A stretch of DNA of 64,000 bases. Origin: Lujinxingia vulgaris. Lineage in GTDB: Bacteria; Myxococcota_A; Bradymonadia; Bradymonadales; Bradymonadaceae. Shown piece by piece: positions 27,601-35,567 of the stretch. Each line of letters begins with the position of its first letter. Position 1 is the stretch's first letter. Location of the stretch: the NCBI RefSeq assembly GCF_007997005.1, contig NZ_VOSL01000044.1, positions 124,001-188,000 on the forward strand. Reading direction: 5' to 3'. The notes below the pieces were generated by a model. That model worked only from the letters and a program-made list of their open reading frames with translations, searched no databases and was not told the origin of the DNA. The translations under genes were made by a program, and so were the position numbers.

Positions 27601-29568
27601 CTCCATCACGTAGAGCGAGGTATTGGCGACGTTGCTGCTGAGCCACGCCTCCACGGCCTGCCCGGGGCCGAGCGTGACGCGGTAGACCGAGTCCGCCTCG
27701 GAGGTCGAGCGGGACGCGGCGTTATCCGGCAGGCAGCTCGCTGCGCCCGGATCGTAGTCTGGCGAGACATCGCGCCAGCTCACCGCCCCCTCAAAGCCGC
27801 CGGTGGCGTCGATGGCCGCCGAGCAGCGGTCGCCCTCGCGGACCTCACAGGCGCCGGTCTGGGCGGAGCAGCCCTGCTCGCAGCTCTGCGGCGCGAAGGC
27901 GGTGCCGTCTTCCAGGCAGACCTCCGCCTGATCATCGCCCACGCAACGGCTCTGGCCCGGGGTGCAGCGCAGCTCCTCGATGGATAGAGTCAGGTCGTAG
28001 GCGCCGCGCTCGGTGGCCGTCTCCCCCTGGACAATGGCGTGGTAGACCCCTTCGCGCAGGGTCATTTCCAGCGTCTCACCGGCCACGACCTCCTCCGCCA
28101 GCGCACACGCCAGCGCTCCGTCCGGGCGATCGCACCCCTCTCGCAGCACCAGGCCCAGCGCGGCGCTCGAGTTCGAGCGCAGGCTCAACACCACGCGCCC
28201 CGGACGCTCCAGCACAAAGCGGTACGCCCGGGCCGGCGAGCTTGCGTCGAGGCACTCGCCGGCCTCGATGCCCTGAGGGGCGTCGGTGGTGTCGCCGGGG
28301 TGGATGCCTGGCTCAATCGTCTCGGCCTCGGCGCAGAACGCCGCGGTGTTCTCTTCGACAAAGCGCCCGTAAAGGCTGTAGCGAAGCCCGGAGGCCGGCG
28401 CGCTTTCGGCCTGACGGACCTCCAGGCTGTAGACTCCCAGCTCAAAGGCGCGCACGTCTTTCTCCAGCCGCACCACACCCTGATCGTCGCTCTGCGCGCG
28501 GGTGACTTCGTCGCCATTCGGATCAAGCAGACGCACGTCGAGGCGGCCCGCGCCCAGGTCTTCTGCAACGAGTCGAAGCTCAAAGATCGCCACGCCGCGG
28601 ATCAGCCCCTGGCCCTGCACATTGTAGGTGAAGCGGTCCACATCGCCCGCGCAGACCGACGCCCGCACCTCGCCACCATCAGACTGCGCGCTCTTCAGAT
28701 CGGTGGCCTCGTCGGTGCCGTCGTTGGGCTCATAGCCGTCCTGAAGGCAGCTCAACGTCTCAACCGGCGCGCACCGCCCGGCGCGGCAAACCCGCCCGTC
28801 GAGGCAGTCCACCGAGCGCTCGCAGCCGAGCACGTTCTCACGGCAGATCAGCGCGTTGGTGGCCCCGTCCACATCACAGCTCTGGTTGCCCGCGCACCCC
28901 CGGCAGGCGTCTTCGGGTGCCTCGCAGCTGCCCTCGACGCACCAGAGCCCGTCGAGGCACTCCGACTGCGCCTGGCACGCCTCTGCGCTGACGCACTCCC
29001 CGGAGGCCGGATCGCAGACGCCCCGGGCACACGTGATGCCATCGTCGTCGCAGACGTTGGGCTGACAGCTGGCGTCGTCGGCGCAGTAAAACCCGGCCAG
29101 GCAGCGGGCGTCATCCCCGTCGCAGCGCTCGGCGTTGACACAGGCGCGCTCGTCGATCGCGCAGGTGCCGCGCTCACAGCCCAGCCCGGCGCAGAAATCC
29201 GCCTCGCTCACGCAGCTCCCCTCCACGCAGAGGTGCGCCTCCAGGCAGGCCGTCTCCTGAGTCAGCGAGCTGCACGCCACGTCGTTGACGCACTGGCCGC
29301 TCTCGGGGTCGCAGATGCCCCGCGCGCAGCTGACGCCTTCGCAGAGGCCGGCCTCCGCGTCGGTGCAGGCGCCATCGATGCAGTTGAACCCCTCCAGGCA
29401 GTCCTGAGGCTGCTCGCAGACCGGCGCGTTGTCGCAGACGTTCTCCGAGGTGCAGGCGCCCCGCTCACAGGGCGCGCTCTCGCTGCACTCCAGCTGCGGC
29501 TCGTCGCCTCCACAGCTCACCAGAAACACCCACACACTCAAGAACACGAGAAGACGGCAGACACGCAT
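21631..29568 (-). CDS. Giant modular Cys-rich lipoprotein, paralogue (about 2645 aa, 12 repeat modules)
   Basis: The ATG at 29568 (MRVCRLLVFLSVWVF) was chosen over the longer frame because it leads straight into a signal peptide ending in the lipobox LVSC, followed by GGDEPQ. The architecture matches the downstream giant gene: Cys-rich EGF/Dickkopf-like repeats to about residue 270, a YEPNDGTDEATDL PPC-like block, and from about residue 545 twelve modules, each opening CxPGxxxC, with CN or CD..G, GC...AC and GDxC before a beta-sandwich half with VLDDC or similar and VVDR. The last module ends LEVSFF. Both genes are consecutive and co-oriented but separated by a terminator. Tandem duplication and later divergence is likely. 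The function is unknown. Confidence 0.88.
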   Translation of the reverse strand: MRVCRLLVFLSVWVFLVSCGGDEPQLECSESAPCERGACTSENVCDNAPVCEQPQDCLEGFNCIDGACTDAEAGLCEGVSCARGICDPESGQCVNDVACSSLTQETACLEAHLCVEGSCVSEADFCAGLGCERGTCAIDERACVNAERCDGDDARCLAGFYCADDASCQPNVCDDDGITCARGVCDPASGECVSAEACQAQSECLDGLWCVEGSCEAPEDACRGCAGNQSCDVDGATNALICRENVLGCERSVDCLDGRVCRAGRCAPVETLSCLQDGYEPNDGTDEATDLKSAQSDGGEVRASVCAGDVDRFTYNVQGQGLIRGVAIFELRLVAEDLGAGRLDVRLLDPNGDEVTRAQSDDQGVVRLEKDVRAFELGVYSLEVRQAESAPASGLRYSLYGRFVEENTAAFCAEAETIEPGIHPGDTTDAPQGIEAGECLDASSPARAYRFVLERPGRVVLSLRSNSSAALGLVLREGCDRPDGALACALAEEVVAGETLEMTLREGVYHAIVQGETATERGAYDLTLSIEELRCTPGQSRCVGDDQAEVCLEDGTAFAPQSCEQGCSAQTGACEVREGDRCSAAIDATGGFEGAVSWRDVSPDYDPGAASCLPDNAASRSTSEADSVYRVTLGPGQAVEAWLSSNVANTSLYVMENCQQPAASCLAGADSRQAELNGRFEQSVVYVNRSAVERTVFVVADSGEAQIAEEAPLRILAGNVICEPGATRCDGDSLQVCSPSGVAYLTERSCPFGCQEATLPDELTRCAPMQNDVCKGAVALRDGSIFEALIDDYASSVGAPGCDVGLEGPGALFYADLQSEQVLDLHLDAQFEAAIEVATRCDDFAGSCAASQLNAIPGEQELRFVAPSSGRYFVRVGAQQGAAAGAFTLSATVRSPSCAPGELLGCVSPTELGFCDAFGQPQTYACVGGCDQGACAEPSGDICADARVIDVGEQVTGDFRGINALDLGTDAVGSCQLDASGAGPETIFAVDVPAGQRLDVEIASENAFTLAYLMTNCEVAASCQDGSGQGRDHTLSYVAGSSDERVFVVVDRVIGAPSSSEFELTTSLQTPGCAMGAVACIDDATLGVCDPSNFYEPYRCEGGCVDGACAEPRGDICQDAIVLSDGESATGTWVGSDSLNPTEGCDEVAGEAVGVDTLYAVDLQAGDVLRAELDTTATTALLYLVDGCAGTSSCVSAASAADDFLYHVAEEAERVYLVVDRTVASPLTQNFDLSVSVEPQVCTPGTQTCRPDGATLAYCNPYGTYDEYRCGVGCAESACTFPTGTSCWEPVPLTDGEVATGDLVGESDFDLGNDPPAACIGGGYSRATPGADRFWELSLRAGQTLTAYFESPAADATLYVLDDCRSPAGCRARSQTNGRRGELRLTAEQDETIVMALDRTSTFPSGSAPFTFYYTLETGPCAIGAPVCVGDDVLAYCDAQERRLRAIPCESGCSEGACTVPGGDICQDAILIGANTTLSGDFSGTNHIDPPEEQAGQCDVGTGGTSGVDTIYAIDLEASQVLRASLTSSAFGETLAILESCDRGANACLRFESGSNPDLEFVAPNAGRYFLVVDRTSTSSTTLTFGLEVEVLDPQCTPGQEQCSADASALERCGANGLWESYPCSGGCADARCTAPDGASCAEAIALTSGQVVSASLAGTSAITPGTGEVGQCDFGFNSGAGPEGVYTVSLSAGEVLRAELSTTLTSALLYVLDDCYDASTCLNKLADAGPGTLYFQAPESGTYTLVVDSRFASTTADYTLAVDVQSPGSCQPGSTTCADNDQNLAICNALGVYDYIGCDGGCVDGACVNPTGDRCIDMIDATAGGTFSGGWAGTVDISTPESQVGLCDFESRPPRGRDTYYRVSLQAGEVLRAKMTTTNASALLYLLESCGQIESCLFAEPNPRDNELFFVAPEAMEAVLVVDTTSSWSSSATYELTISTEVPGCTYGARQCSADAGSVEVCNAYGVWESFDCTGPCLGGFCEVPSGDICLDAIALNPGDEFSGEFIDFSAQIDPRDADCLYAQATGGAGRDAVFALDLNAGDILEASVVSPVSNLSLYLLGDCQQSVDEACVVGRTRTSRESFTIPESGTYHLVVDTPYTWSSGAFTLRTSIVSGGGICQPGQPYCQPDGQTLAFCNDRGTQIDALVTCEYGCDRGRCASPPIEELNDSCDVAMVIDQSQRVSDTLTRFSDALTLPSSSCTGINSYGNDAFYAVPLEAGEVLRASMNVTSGSAMLYLFEDCADAEASCQSASGMGTQNVVEYAADSARTVYVGVDTTFYASVFYTLDFEIGQAECVPGQNVCEDGDTLQVCDGLGRYEEQSCYFGCASGACQPPPNDSCAEAIDATEGIGFVADLGAYTPLYSPQAASSCTGSEELGPEAVFSVDAQAYERIIVAMLSDQADRSLWISQGCAIEGDAGGECVAGVRGSAAGEVQIIEFLAREAGRYYIYADAGAPAATGEFSVDIWVESPQCQAGETACVDAQTLGVCNDERSGFVDYACEGGCVEGACTSPRGDICDDRITLSSSGTTTGDLATLTNTLNLAYPSCTGFDTPGPEALFELTLQAGEGVDAVARNIEGAQADLALYVLDQCGDAESCLAGQDAFGGVDETLSFTAPESGTYILVVDSYDAETAGRFELEVSFF

Positions 29569-29769
29569 GGCACAGGCCTTTGAAGCGACGGGCAGGGCGC
29601 CCAAATCATCGACGTAAGAAACGCTACCACCGTCGCGAAAAGGCGCTCTGCGGTCAAGGTAGGGCTGACCGGTCGGTCATCGTCGATCGCGTCCCATGTC
29701 TGCATGAGGGGGGGGCATCGTGCCACATCGGGCTCACCCGGGTCCGGATCGATGCCGGATGCCCTTCAG

Positions 29770-29984
29770 CGGGCCAAAAGCGCGCTGGAAGCGATGGCAT
29801 GTTGCAAAACACCACGCTCAGGTGGGTGGCGAGGGCATCGACTATGACAACATGTCACGCTCAGGTGGGGGGCGATGCGATGCACTGTTGCAAATTACCA
29901 CGCTGAGGTGGGGGGGGCAGGGCATCGACTGTGCCACGTTGTCGCGTTTTAGGAGATTCGAGGCGATGCTCGATGCGCTCAGTC
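29770..29984. repeat. Degenerate tandem array of 43-bp units
   Basis: CACGCTCAGGTGGG or close variants begin at 29813, 29856 and 29899, exactly 43 bp apart, with a weaker unit at 29942 and another at 29770 recognisable from its second half (GCGATGGCATGTTGCAAA). The first and third strong units are alike and the second differs, suggesting an alternating order. The stretch 29569-29978 contains no gene I can support. The array ends at the stop codon of the small acidic membrane protein. Confidence 0.75.
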
Positions 29985-30344
29985 GGTGTCGGAGTTGCCC
30001 GGGGAGTCTGGCGTATCGGCCAGGTCTGCCGAGTCGGCAGTTTCGGCCAGGTCTGCCAGGTCTGCCGAGTCGGCAGTTTCGGCCGAGTCGGACGTATCGC
30101 CGTCGGCCTGCGCCTGATCCGCCCGGCCCGGCGCGTTGGCTCCGGGGGCCTCAGCTCCGGTCGCCTCAGGGGCGGCGACCCGCACGTCCTCGGCGGTCAG
30201 TGACTCCACAAAGGCGGTCGTCCCGGTGCCGATGACATCCTTAAACGAGAGCAGCGCCACGAGCATCAGCGTGAGCACGGCGATCTGAACCGCGGCGGCG
30301 CGCCAGTTGGGCGCACGCCTTCGAGGGCGTCGGTAACGAGGCAT
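29979..30344 (-). CDS. Small single-pass membrane protein with acidic repeat tail
   Basis: The 121-residue product starts MPRYRRPRRRAPNW, a strongly basic N-terminus, followed by one membrane segment (AAVQIAVLTLMLVALLSF, residues about 16-33). The positive-inside rule places the rest outside the cytoplasm. The distal half is low-complexity Ala/Asp/Ser: SAETADSADLADL is repeated nearly exactly, reflecting a 39-bp-type DNA duplication around 30010-30090. The ATG at 30344 lies 22 nt after the recJ stop, so the two are probably co-transcribed. No known family was recognised. The tail may be variable in length between strains. Confidence 0.6.
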   Translation of the reverse strand: MPRYRRPRRRAPNWRAAAVQIAVLTLMLVALLSFKDVIGTGTTAFVESLTAEDVRVAAPEATGAEAPGANAPGRADQAQADGDTSDSAETADSADLADLAETADSADLADTPDSPGNSDTD

Positions 30345-30366
30345 AGCGAGAACCGGGGTAGATCTT

Positions 30367-32121
30367 TCAGGGGGTGAGCACGCGGTCGGGGCAGCGCTCG
30401 TCGGCGCGCCGCAGGCCGCGGATATGCATCTCCAGGCGAGTGCGCCCGCGGAAGGTGGCAAAGCGGGGAACGAAGGCTACGGCGACCGGCACATTGAGCA
30501 GCGCGGCCTCCTCTGCCATAGAGAACCCGATGCCGTCGAGGGCATTTCCGCCGCCCCGAAACTTCGCCTTGAGGTGGTTGTTGCCCACCACCCGCACATG
30601 CGAGGCCTGACTCTGGCGGCAGAGCAACACAGGCTCCCGATTTCCCGTACCGAAGGGCCCCAGGCGCCTCAAATCTCGCCCGAAACGATCGTCGAGCTCA
30701 CCCAGGCAGACCTCGCAGTCGATCGTGAGCTTGCGCTGCGGCAGCACGCGACCTTCCAGCCCCCGGCAGAGCCCTTCATCGAGGCGCTCGCGCAGCGCCT
30801 CAACGTTTTTCTCCAGCAGCGAGAGGCCCGCCGCGGCCGTATGCCCTCCGAAGGTCTCCAGCAGATCGGTGGAGAAGCGAAGCACCTCGATGACGTTGAT
30901 GCCCTCGATGCTGCGCACGCTCCCTTTGCCCACACCCTCCTCATCGATACCCACCATGGCCACCGGGCGGTGAAAACGCTCCACGAGCCGGCTGGCGACG
31001 ATGCCCAGTACGCCGCGATGCCAGCCGCGACCGGCCACCACCAGCATCTGGCGACCCAGGGCCACCTCCCGCTCGGCCTGGGGGATGGCCAGCTCCAGAA
31101 GCTCCCGCTCCAGCCCCTGGCGAGCCTTGTTCTGGGCTTCGAGCTCCCGGGCCAGAGCGATGGCGCGGGCGTAGCTCTCGGTGGTCAGAAGCTCCACACA
31201 GATCGAGGCATCGCCCATACGCCCGGCGGCGTTAAGCCGCGGTGCCAGCCGAAAGCTGATGGTCTGTGGTGAGATGGGCCCCTGGTCGACACGGGCCCGC
31301 TCCATCAAGGCGGAGATGCCCGCCCGGCGGCGCCCGGCCAGCACCTCAAGCCCGTGGCGCACAAAGATGCGGTTGAGATCGACCAGCGGCACCACGTCGG
31401 CCACCGTGCCCAGCGCCACCAGGTCCAGGTACTCGCGGATGTCCGGCTCCGGGATATGCTGAAAGACCCCGTGGTCGCGCAATGTGGCGCGCAGCGCCAC
31501 CACAAGGCAGAAGGTCACGCCCACGGCGGCCAGCTGCTTAAACGCAAAGTCACAGCCGGGCTGCAGCGGGTTTAAGATCGCGTTGGCCGGAGGAAGCACC
31601 GGGGGCACGGTGTGGTGATCGACGACCACCACCTTGAGCCCGAGCTCCCGGGCCAGCCCGATCTCCTCGACGTTGGAGACCCCGCAGTCGGTCGTGATGA
31701 CCAGCGAGACCCCTTGCTCCGCAAAGCGCCGCACGCTGCGCGCATTGAGGCCGTAGCCGTCCTGGTCGCGCTGGGGGATCGTGTACTCCACCTGAGCGCC
31801 CAGCTGGCGCAAGAACTGGTAGAGCAGGGCGACGCTGCAGACCCCGTCGACGTCGTAGTCGCCGTGGATCATGATGCGTTCGCCCCGATCGATGGCGGTG
31901 AGCACCTCGACGACGGCCTCTTCCATGCCCTTCATGCCAAAAGGGTCGGCCATCTGCTTGAGCGAGGGGTTCAAGAAGCGCGCGGCCTGGTCGACATCGC
32001 CAATGCCGCGCTGCAAGAGGATGCGTGCGGTCAGCGGGTGCACGCCGAGCTCCCCGGCCAGCGCCTCGGCGCTGACATCTTGAGCTCGGGTGACAACCCA
32101 TTCGGGTGAGGTCTGTTCCAT
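30367..32121 (-). CDS. recJ: Single-stranded-DNA-specific exonuclease RecJ
   Basis: A 5'-3' ssDNA exonuclease of recombination and mismatch repair. The 584-residue protein has the DHH phosphoesterase motifs in order: GDYDVDG at residues 87-93, DCG at 145-147, DHH at 168-170, then the DHHA1 part with RLNAAGRMG and, further on, the GGHTAAAGLS motif near residue 420. A C-terminal OB-like region ends with FRGRTRLEMHIRGLR. The length matches typical RecJ. It lies 210 nt downstream of secF, past a terminator, in an order common in delta-proteobacterial genomes. Confidence 0.96.
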   Translation of the reverse strand: MEQTSPEWVVTRAQDVSAEALAGELGVHPLTARILLQRGIGDVDQAARFLNPSLKQMADPFGMKGMEEAVVEVLTAIDRGERIMIHGDYDVDGVCSVALLYQFLRQLGAQVEYTIPQRDQDGYGLNARSVRRFAEQGVSLVITTDCGVSNVEEIGLARELGLKVVVVDHHTVPPVLPPANAILNPLQPGCDFAFKQLAAVGVTFCLVVALRATLRDHGVFQHIPEPDIREYLDLVALGTVADVVPLVDLNRIFVRHGLEVLAGRRRAGISALMERARVDQGPISPQTISFRLAPRLNAAGRMGDASICVELLTTESYARAIALARELEAQNKARQGLERELLELAIPQAEREVALGRQMLVVAGRGWHRGVLGIVASRLVERFHRPVAMVGIDEEGVGKGSVRSIEGINVIEVLRFSTDLLETFGGHTAAAGLSLLEKNVEALRERLDEGLCRGLEGRVLPQRKLTIDCEVCLGELDDRFGRDLRRLGPFGTGNREPVLLCRQSQASHVRVVGNNHLKAKFRGGGNALDGIGFSMAEEAALLNVPVAVAFVPRFATFRGRTRLEMHIRGLRRADERCPDRVLTP

Positions 32122-32261
32122 GGTCGTTGGGCCTGCGGCTTACGCGATAAAGAGGCGCGCGGGGTCACTCGTTAAAAAGGCGCGCCGGGCGACGCTGAGC
32201 CTAACAAAGTTTCCCCCCAACGTCATTCATCGCGCAGCGCTTGCGCTGCGGCTCAGCGCTC

Positions 32262-32298
32262 AAAAAAAGAGCCCCGCGGCAGCTGCCGTGGGGCTCTC
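32262..32298 (-). terminator. Rho-independent terminator after secF
   Basis: A near-perfect 15-bp palindrome, AGAGCCCCGCGGCAG (32268-32282) with CTGCCGTGGGGCTCT (32283-32297), is followed on the minus strand by seven T (32268-32262). It lies 35 nt past the secF stop and ends the Sec transcript before recJ. Confidence 0.9.
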
Positions 32299-32331
32299 GG
32301 ACCTTCTCGATGTGCGCGTCAGGCCATGGCC

Positions 32332-33522
32332 TCAGACGATGGCACCTTCATCGGCGTCGGCCTTATCGAGCAGCGCCTGGGCCTTACGGCGCTCCTTGAG
32401 ATAGCCGTCCATGCGCACCATCAGAGGCGCGGCGATGAAGATCGAGGAGTAGGTACCGATGACGATGCCGATAATCAGCGCGATGGCAAAGTCCTGAATC
32501 AGACCGGTGCCGATGACCGCGATCATCGTCACCGCCAGCAGGGTGGTCAGCGAGGTGATCAGGGTACGGCTGAGCGTCTCGTTCATCGCCTCGTTGACGA
32601 CCTCGATCAGCGGCTTGGTGCCGGCGTTGTCGAGGTCTTCGCGGATACGGTCAAAGAGGACGATCGTATCGTTGAGTGAATACCCGATGATCGTGAGGAC
32701 CGCGGCAATGATCGGCAGGCTGATCTCGATCTGCAGCACGACAAACATGCCCAGCGCGATGGTGACGTCGTGCGCCAGCGCGCCGACCGCACCGGGGGAG
32801 TAGCGGATGTCGAAGCGGAACCAGATGTAGACGAGGATCGCCAGCATGGCGACGATGATGGAGACCAGTCCGCTGTTACGCAGCTGTTCGCCGGCACGAG
32901 GGCCGACCGTCTCCAGGCGCTCCAGGCCGCCGGCTTCGGTGAATTTTTCGCCAAATGCTGCGGCGAAGCCCTCGCGGATGATGTTCTGCAGATCCTGGAA
33001 ACGCACCGAGTAGAAGGCCTCTTCGGCCTGACCGGCCGTCTCCACGGTCACCCGCGAGAGGCCCGTGGCGAGGATGGCCTCTTCGATCTGCGCGACATCT
33101 TTCTGGGCGCTAAAGCGAAGGTCCATGCGGTCGGGCTGCTCGTCATTCCAGAGCGCCGCGTCCAGGTCACCGAGGGCTTCCAGCGCGCCCCGGATCTCTT
33201 CGACCTTGACCTCATCGACGACCGAGACCTCCTGGGTCTGGATCATGAAGCGGCCCTCACTCTCGGCGCCGTAACGCTGAACCGAGGCATCGGTCAGGCC
33301 GATGCCGGCAGCCGCCTCGCGCACCTCATCGTCGGTGACGCTGGGGTCGACTTTGATGATCAGCTCGGTGCCGCCGCGGAAGTCGATGCCCCATTTGGGG
33401 CCGATGGTCACCAGCAGAACCACGCTGGCGATCATCGCGATAATCGAGATGATCCCGGCGATCTTGCGCTTGCCGATGATGTCGTTCTGCGCATCGTATG
33501 GGTAAATTTGAAACATCTTCAT
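32332..33522 (-). CDS. secF: Protein translocase subunit SecF
   Basis: An inner-membrane partner of SecD that uses the proton-motive force to aid late steps of Sec export. The 396-residue protein has an N-terminal membrane segment (about 20-40), the conserved GIDFRGGTEL at about 45-54, a periplasmic domain somewhat longer than in E. coli, then five membrane segments with GALAHDVTIALG and GYSLNDTIVLFDRIRE, the SecF signatures. It lies 83 nt downstream of secD on the same strand, so one transcript with yajC-secD-secF is likely, ending at the 32262-32298 terminator. Confidence 0.97.
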   Translation of the reverse strand: MKMFQIYPYDAQNDIIGKRKIAGIISIIAMIASVVLLVTIGPKWGIDFRGGTELIIKVDPSVTDDEVREAAAGIGLTDASVQRYGAESEGRFMIQTQEVSVVDEVKVEEIRGALEALGDLDAALWNDEQPDRMDLRFSAQKDVAQIEEAILATGLSRVTVETAGQAEEAFYSVRFQDLQNIIREGFAAAFGEKFTEAGGLERLETVGPRAGEQLRNSGLVSIIVAMLAILVYIWFRFDIRYSPGAVGALAHDVTIALGMFVVLQIEISLPIIAAVLTIIGYSLNDTIVLFDRIREDLDNAGTKPLIEVVNEAMNETLSRTLITSLTTLLAVTMIAVIGTGLIQDFAIALIIGIVIGTYSSIFIAAPLMVRMDGYLKERRKAQALLDKADADEGAIV

Positions 33523-33605
33523 GGGTGTCTCACTGCTATTCGAGGGCGCCGCCTCGGGGCCGACTCAAGTCGACAGGCGGCGCGTTCGCGTAAAAGGGGC
33601 CTCGC

Positions 33606-35420
33606 TCAGATGCTCAGCGTGTCGTTCTTGCTGCGCTGCATCCAGTCGTCGAAGAGGATGCGCGTGACGTAGACGGCGGTAAAGAGCGTCGAGACGATCC
33701 CGATGAGCAGGGTGATGGCAAAGCCTCGAATCGGGCCGGTGCCGTACTGCAACAAGACCAGCGCGGCGATACCGGTGGTGATGTTGGCATCGAGAACCGC
33801 CGAGAACGCCAGGTCGAAGCCCTCTTTGACCGCCACGCGGATGGGCTTCTTGCGCACCACCAGCTCCTCGCGGATGCGCTCGTAGATGATGACGTTGGCG
33901 TCCACGGCCATACCGACGGTGAGGATGATGCCGGCGATACCCGGAAGCGTCAGCGTGGCGCCGATGGCGGCCAGGCCGGCCATGATCAGCACCAGGTTGA
34001 GCGTCAGCGCGATCGTCGAGATGAAGCCGCTGCGACGGTAGTAGATGAGCATGAAGAGGATGACCAGGATGCTACCGACCATCAGCGCGCGCATCGAGGA
34101 GTCGATGGAGTCCTGACCGAGGGTGGGGCCGACGATCGTCTCGAACTGACGCTCGATCGGCGCGGGCAGCGCACCGTGGCGCAGCGCGATGACCAGGTCC
34201 TGCGCCTCTTTCTGAATCTCGGTGTAGGACTGCATCGAACCCAGCGTGATCTGGGCGCGACCGCCAAGGATCGGCTCGTTGATGACCGGCGCGCTGTTGA
34301 CCTCGTCGTCCATCATGATGGCGAAACGCTGGCCGGTGTATTCGGTGGTGGTGTTGCCGAAGAGCTCGGCGCCCTTGGCGTCGAAGTTCAGCGAGACGTA
34401 GGGGCGGTTGAACTGCTGGTCGACCGCCACGCGGGCGTCCTGGATGTAATCGCCGGTCAGCTCCGCCTCGCGGTAGACCAGGTAGGTCTTCCAGTAGGAC
34501 TGCTGCTCGTCGATGACGCCGTTTTCACGGTCGATATAGACCGGGTGGAACTGGTAGCCAATCGCACGGTCGTCCGGGGCGCGGCCGGCGAAGAACTCCT
34601 TGAGCGCGTCCTTGCTCTGGTGGGTCACCGAGAAGTAGCCGCCGTCGATGCTGCGCAGCGCAAATCCTGCCGGGAGCTGGCCACGGAACTGACCGAAGAA
34701 CTGGTTGGTGCCGTCGTCGTCGACCATCTGGAAGCGCAGCTGCGCGGTCTGGCCGATGAGCTCCTTGGCGCGCTCGATGTTCTCTTCCTGAATACCCGGG
34801 AGCTGAATGACGATGTCGCTCATGCCCTGGCGGGTGATGGAAGGCTCGGCCACACCCAGCGCGTCAATACGCGAGCGGATGGTCTCAATGGCCTGGGTCA
34901 CCGCGAAGTCTTTGGTCTCGTCGATGTAGTTCGGGTCCATCTCCAGGCGCATCGTGTTGCTGCCGGTGTCGGTGAGCAACATGCTGGGGAAGAAGGTCAT
35001 GAACTCTTCGGTGAAGAGATCCTTATCCGCCGGGTCGGCCAGCGTGACGTCGATGTAGGTCTCACCCGGGGGGTGGACCGCTTCGACCTCGAGGCCTTCC
35101 TTCTCCTGGGCCAGGCGCTCCTCCAGGTCCGACGCCATCCGCGTGAGCCGGTCCTGAACGGCGCGGTCGACATAGACGTGGTACTGCAAGAGCAGCCCGC
35201 CCTGCAGATCCAGGCCCAGGGTCAGAGGCTGGATGCCCTCCCAGGTCACCTGACCGGTGGCCTCGTTGGTCTCCAGAAACAGCGAGGCGACGCCATCGGT
35301 CGAGCCAGGCGCGCCGTCGAGTTTGCCATCGGACCAGTCGATGATCGTGGGGGTCAGCAGGTAGAGCGCGACCAGAAAGGCCACGACAACAACTCCCCAG
35401 CGGTACAGTGAGCTCTTCAT
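33606..35420 (-). CDS. secD: Protein translocase subunit SecD
   Basis: The 604-residue export factor starts MKSSLYRWGVVVVAF with one membrane segment. It has the conserved LGLDLQGGLLLQYHV near residue 70, a large periplasmic P1 region (about 75-430), and five C-terminal membrane segments including GMAVDANVIIYERIREEL near residue 535, the SecD-specific proton-pathway motif. GGAG lies about 10 nt upstream of the start. It sits between yajC and secF, as usual. The P1 region is longer than the shortest SecD forms but contains the expected DIVIQLPGI block. Confidence 0.97.
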   Translation of the reverse strand: MKSSLYRWGVVVVAFLVALYLLTPTIIDWSDGKLDGAPGSTDGVASLFLETNEATGQVTWEGIQPLTLGLDLQGGLLLQYHVYVDRAVQDRLTRMASDLEERLAQEKEGLEVEAVHPPGETYIDVTLADPADKDLFTEEFMTFFPSMLLTDTGSNTMRLEMDPNYIDETKDFAVTQAIETIRSRIDALGVAEPSITRQGMSDIVIQLPGIQEENIERAKELIGQTAQLRFQMVDDDGTNQFFGQFRGQLPAGFALRSIDGGYFSVTHQSKDALKEFFAGRAPDDRAIGYQFHPVYIDRENGVIDEQQSYWKTYLVYREAELTGDYIQDARVAVDQQFNRPYVSLNFDAKGAELFGNTTTEYTGQRFAIMMDDEVNSAPVINEPILGGRAQITLGSMQSYTEIQKEAQDLVIALRHGALPAPIERQFETIVGPTLGQDSIDSSMRALMVGSILVILFMLIYYRRSGFISTIALTLNLVLIMAGLAAIGATLTLPGIAGIILTVGMAVDANVIIYERIREELVVRKKPIRVAVKEGFDLAFSAVLDANITTGIAALVLLQYGTGPIRGFAITLLIGIVSTLFTAVYVTRILFDDWMQRSKNDTLSI

Positions 35421-35567
35421 AAAACCGAAACTCCGTTCGAGCGCGCCGACTCCCGGGCCGTCCTGGTCCGGGGGTTCACGCGCGCTCTGTCGTCAATTCG
35501 CGAGCCGGGCCCCCCATCTTCGGGACCCGGACACATTCTTGGGGCCAGCGTCCGGAGACGCCGCCAC

